Shown piece by piece: positions 62,861 through 64,000 of a stretch of 64,000 bases of DNA. The translations under genes were made by a program, and so were the position numbers. Below the pieces are notes generated by a model. That model saw nothing but the letters and a program-made list of their open reading frames with translations, did no database searches and was not told the origin of the DNA. The DNA is from Saccharopolyspora gloriosae (GTDB taxonomy: Bacteria > Actinomycetota > Actinomycetes > Mycobacteriales > Pseudonocardiaceae): assembly GCF_014203325.1 (NCBI RefSeq), contig NZ_JACHIV010000001.1, positions 4,961,501 through 5,025,500 of the forward strand, in the 5' to 3' direction. The stretch's first letter is position 1. Each line of letters begins with the position of its first letter.

Positions 62861-64000
62861 CGGCGCGGGGTGAACACCGCGCCACCGACCGCCTTGGTCG
62901 TCGACGAGCCGATCACCAGCAGGCAACGCATGTCCACATCGGACGGATCGAGGTCGCCGAGTTCCACCGTCCGCACGGATTCCTGCGGCCCGCCCACGTC
63001 CCGCCCGATGATCACCGGGGTCTCCGGCGCGCGGTGCTTGAGCAGCGCGTCGCGGGCGGCGCCGACCTGCCAGGTCCGGCTGCGCGACGCCGGGTTGTAG
63101 ATCGCCATCGCCAGGTCCGCCTTCGCCGCCGCCTCCAAGCGCTCGACGATGATCTCCCACGGCTTGAGCCGGTCCGACAACGACAGCACGCAGTAGTCGT
63201 GGCCCAGCGGAGCGCCGACGCGGCTCGCCACGGCCTGCGCGGCGGTCAGGCCGGGCAGCACCCGCACCGGGACGTCGGTGAACCGCTCCTCGGTCGCGAC
63301 CTCCAGCACGGCGCTGGCCATCGCGAACACGCCCGGATCGCCGGAGGACACCACCACGACCCGCGAACCGCGCCGGGCCAGGTCCAGCGCGAACTCGGCG
63401 CGCTCGGCCTCGACCCGGTTGTCCGAGGCGTGCTTGCGCTGGCGCGGATTGGTCGCGAGCCGGTCCAGGTAGGGGCCGTAGCCGACGAGGTCGTCGGCGG
63501 CGGCGACGGCGGTGTGGGCCTCCGGGGTCGTCCACTGCGGACCCGCGGGGCCGAGGCCGACGACCACGACCTCGCCGATGCCGGGCTCGCGCGCCGCGGC
63601 GGGCGCGGATTGCTCAGTCGTGGCAGGGGAAACCGGGACGCCGGTCGCGTCCGTCAGGTTCAGCGGGCTGCCCGAGTTCACCGGGCTCGGCAGCAGCGCC
63701 AGCGAGAAGTACGGCACCGACGCCGGATCCACCTCGGCCAGCGGCAGCAACCGCTGGCGCTCCGTGGTGGCGCGCTCCACGAAGTACGCCTCGTCGAGCC
63801 GTCCCGCCTTCTCGAACGCCTCCTTCACACCGTCGAAGGTGCGGCCCAGCTTCATCACCGCGGCCGCGTCCGTCGAGGCCAGGTGCTCGGCGAGCTTGTC
63901 CGGCTCCAGCGTCCCCGGCAGCACCGTCAGCACCTCGTCGCGCTCCGCCAGCGGGCGCCCCAGCATCGCGGCGGCGCCGCTGACGGAGGTCACGCCGGGG
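62848..64000 (-). CDS. cobJ: Precorrin-3B C17-methyltransferase, probably a CobI-CobJ fusion (partial)
   Basis: The 3' part of a gene that continues beyond the window end. The visible residues include a CobI-like C-terminus (VMKLGRTFDGVKEAFEKAGRLDEAYFVERAT, near the first 75) and, after a linker with SAPAAAREPG, a complete CobJ domain: EVVVVGLGPAGPQWTTPEAHTAV, VGYGPYLDRL, VSSGDPGVFAMASAVLEVA and AMAIYNPASRSRTWQVG. A two-domain CobIJ is usual in actinobacteria. It converges with cobK. The N-terminal start lies outside this sequence. Confidence 0.93.
   Translation of the reverse strand, partial: PGVTSVSGAAAMLGRPLAERDEVLTVLPGTLEPDKLAEHLASTDAAAVMKLGRTFDGVKEAFEKAGRLDEAYFVERATTERQRLLPLAEVDPASVPYFSLALLPSPVNSGSPLNLTDATGVPVSPATTEQSAPAAAREPGIGEVVVVGLGPAGPQWTTPEAHTAVAAADDLVGYGPYLDRLATNPRQRKHASDNRVEAERAEFALDLARRGSRVVVVSSGDPGVFAMASAVLEVATEERFTDVPVRVLPGLTAAQAVASRVGAPLGHDYCVLSLSDRLKPWEIIVERLEAAAKADLAMAIYNPASRSRTWQVGAARDALLKHRAPETPVIIGRDVGGPQESVRTVELGDLDPSDVDMRCLLVIGSSTTKAVGGAVFTPRRYPA

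Overview
The window is high-GC DNA from an actinobacterium. It carries many GTG starts, a Gly/Pro-rich extended IF2, the order rimP-nusA-ylxR-infB-DUF503-rbfA-nrnA followed further on by truB-ribF and rpsO-pnp-dapB, F420-type deazaflavin oxidoreductases, DUF397/XRE pairs and aerobic-type cobalamin genes. Gene content and style suggest a Pseudonocardiaceae genome, most likely Saccharopolyspora or a close relative; this is inference, as no rRNA lies in the window.

Layout. 0-7 kb: a membrane Ser/Thr kinase and ThyX (minus strand), a ribbon-helix-helix protein with a DUF4097 protein (plus), a YcaQ-like protein, an acetyltransferase and a small membrane protein. 7-13 kb: two tiny secreted proteins, a YeeE/YedE transporter, a Met-rich membrane protein and a secreted SBP56-like propeller, perhaps a sulfur/selenium/copper module. 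13.4-32.1 kb: the conserved translation block on the minus strand, interrupted by a CGNR regulator and a MATE exporter. 32.3-43 kb: a lipoprotein with a DUF4439 partner, a Q-rich membrane protein, an aminotransferase, YjbQ, a HAD hydrolase, an NB-ARC/TPR/membrane ATPase, ProRS and YaaA. 43.6-47.6 kb: a DEAD-box helicase, a small PPOX protein and a frameshifted STAND-type ATPase. 47.7-49.7 kb and 61-64 kb: two halves of a cobalamin pathway (cobL-cobM; cbiD, cobK, cobJ). Between them lie 11 kb of accessory genes: two F420-type oxidoreductases, an ene-reductase with a MarR regulator, two SDRs, hydrolases, an XRE/DUF397 pair and an excisionase-type antitoxin whose PIN toxin is reduced to a stub.

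The most unusual signal is not protein coding. A structured element of about 107 bp occurs four times in intergenic DNA (10830, 33618, 43242, 55740), always in the same orientation. Short constant blocks frame two nested stems whose sequences differ between copies while pairing is kept, so the structure has been conserved by covariation. Two copies are preceded by arrays of seven to nine mini-hairpins with GAA-type loops, two by a single such hairpin, and a fifth locus (45228) looks like a collapsed copy. I do not recognise this family.

Starts were chosen from ribosome binding sites and family lengths. Domain calls rest on motif recognition by eye, not on database searches.
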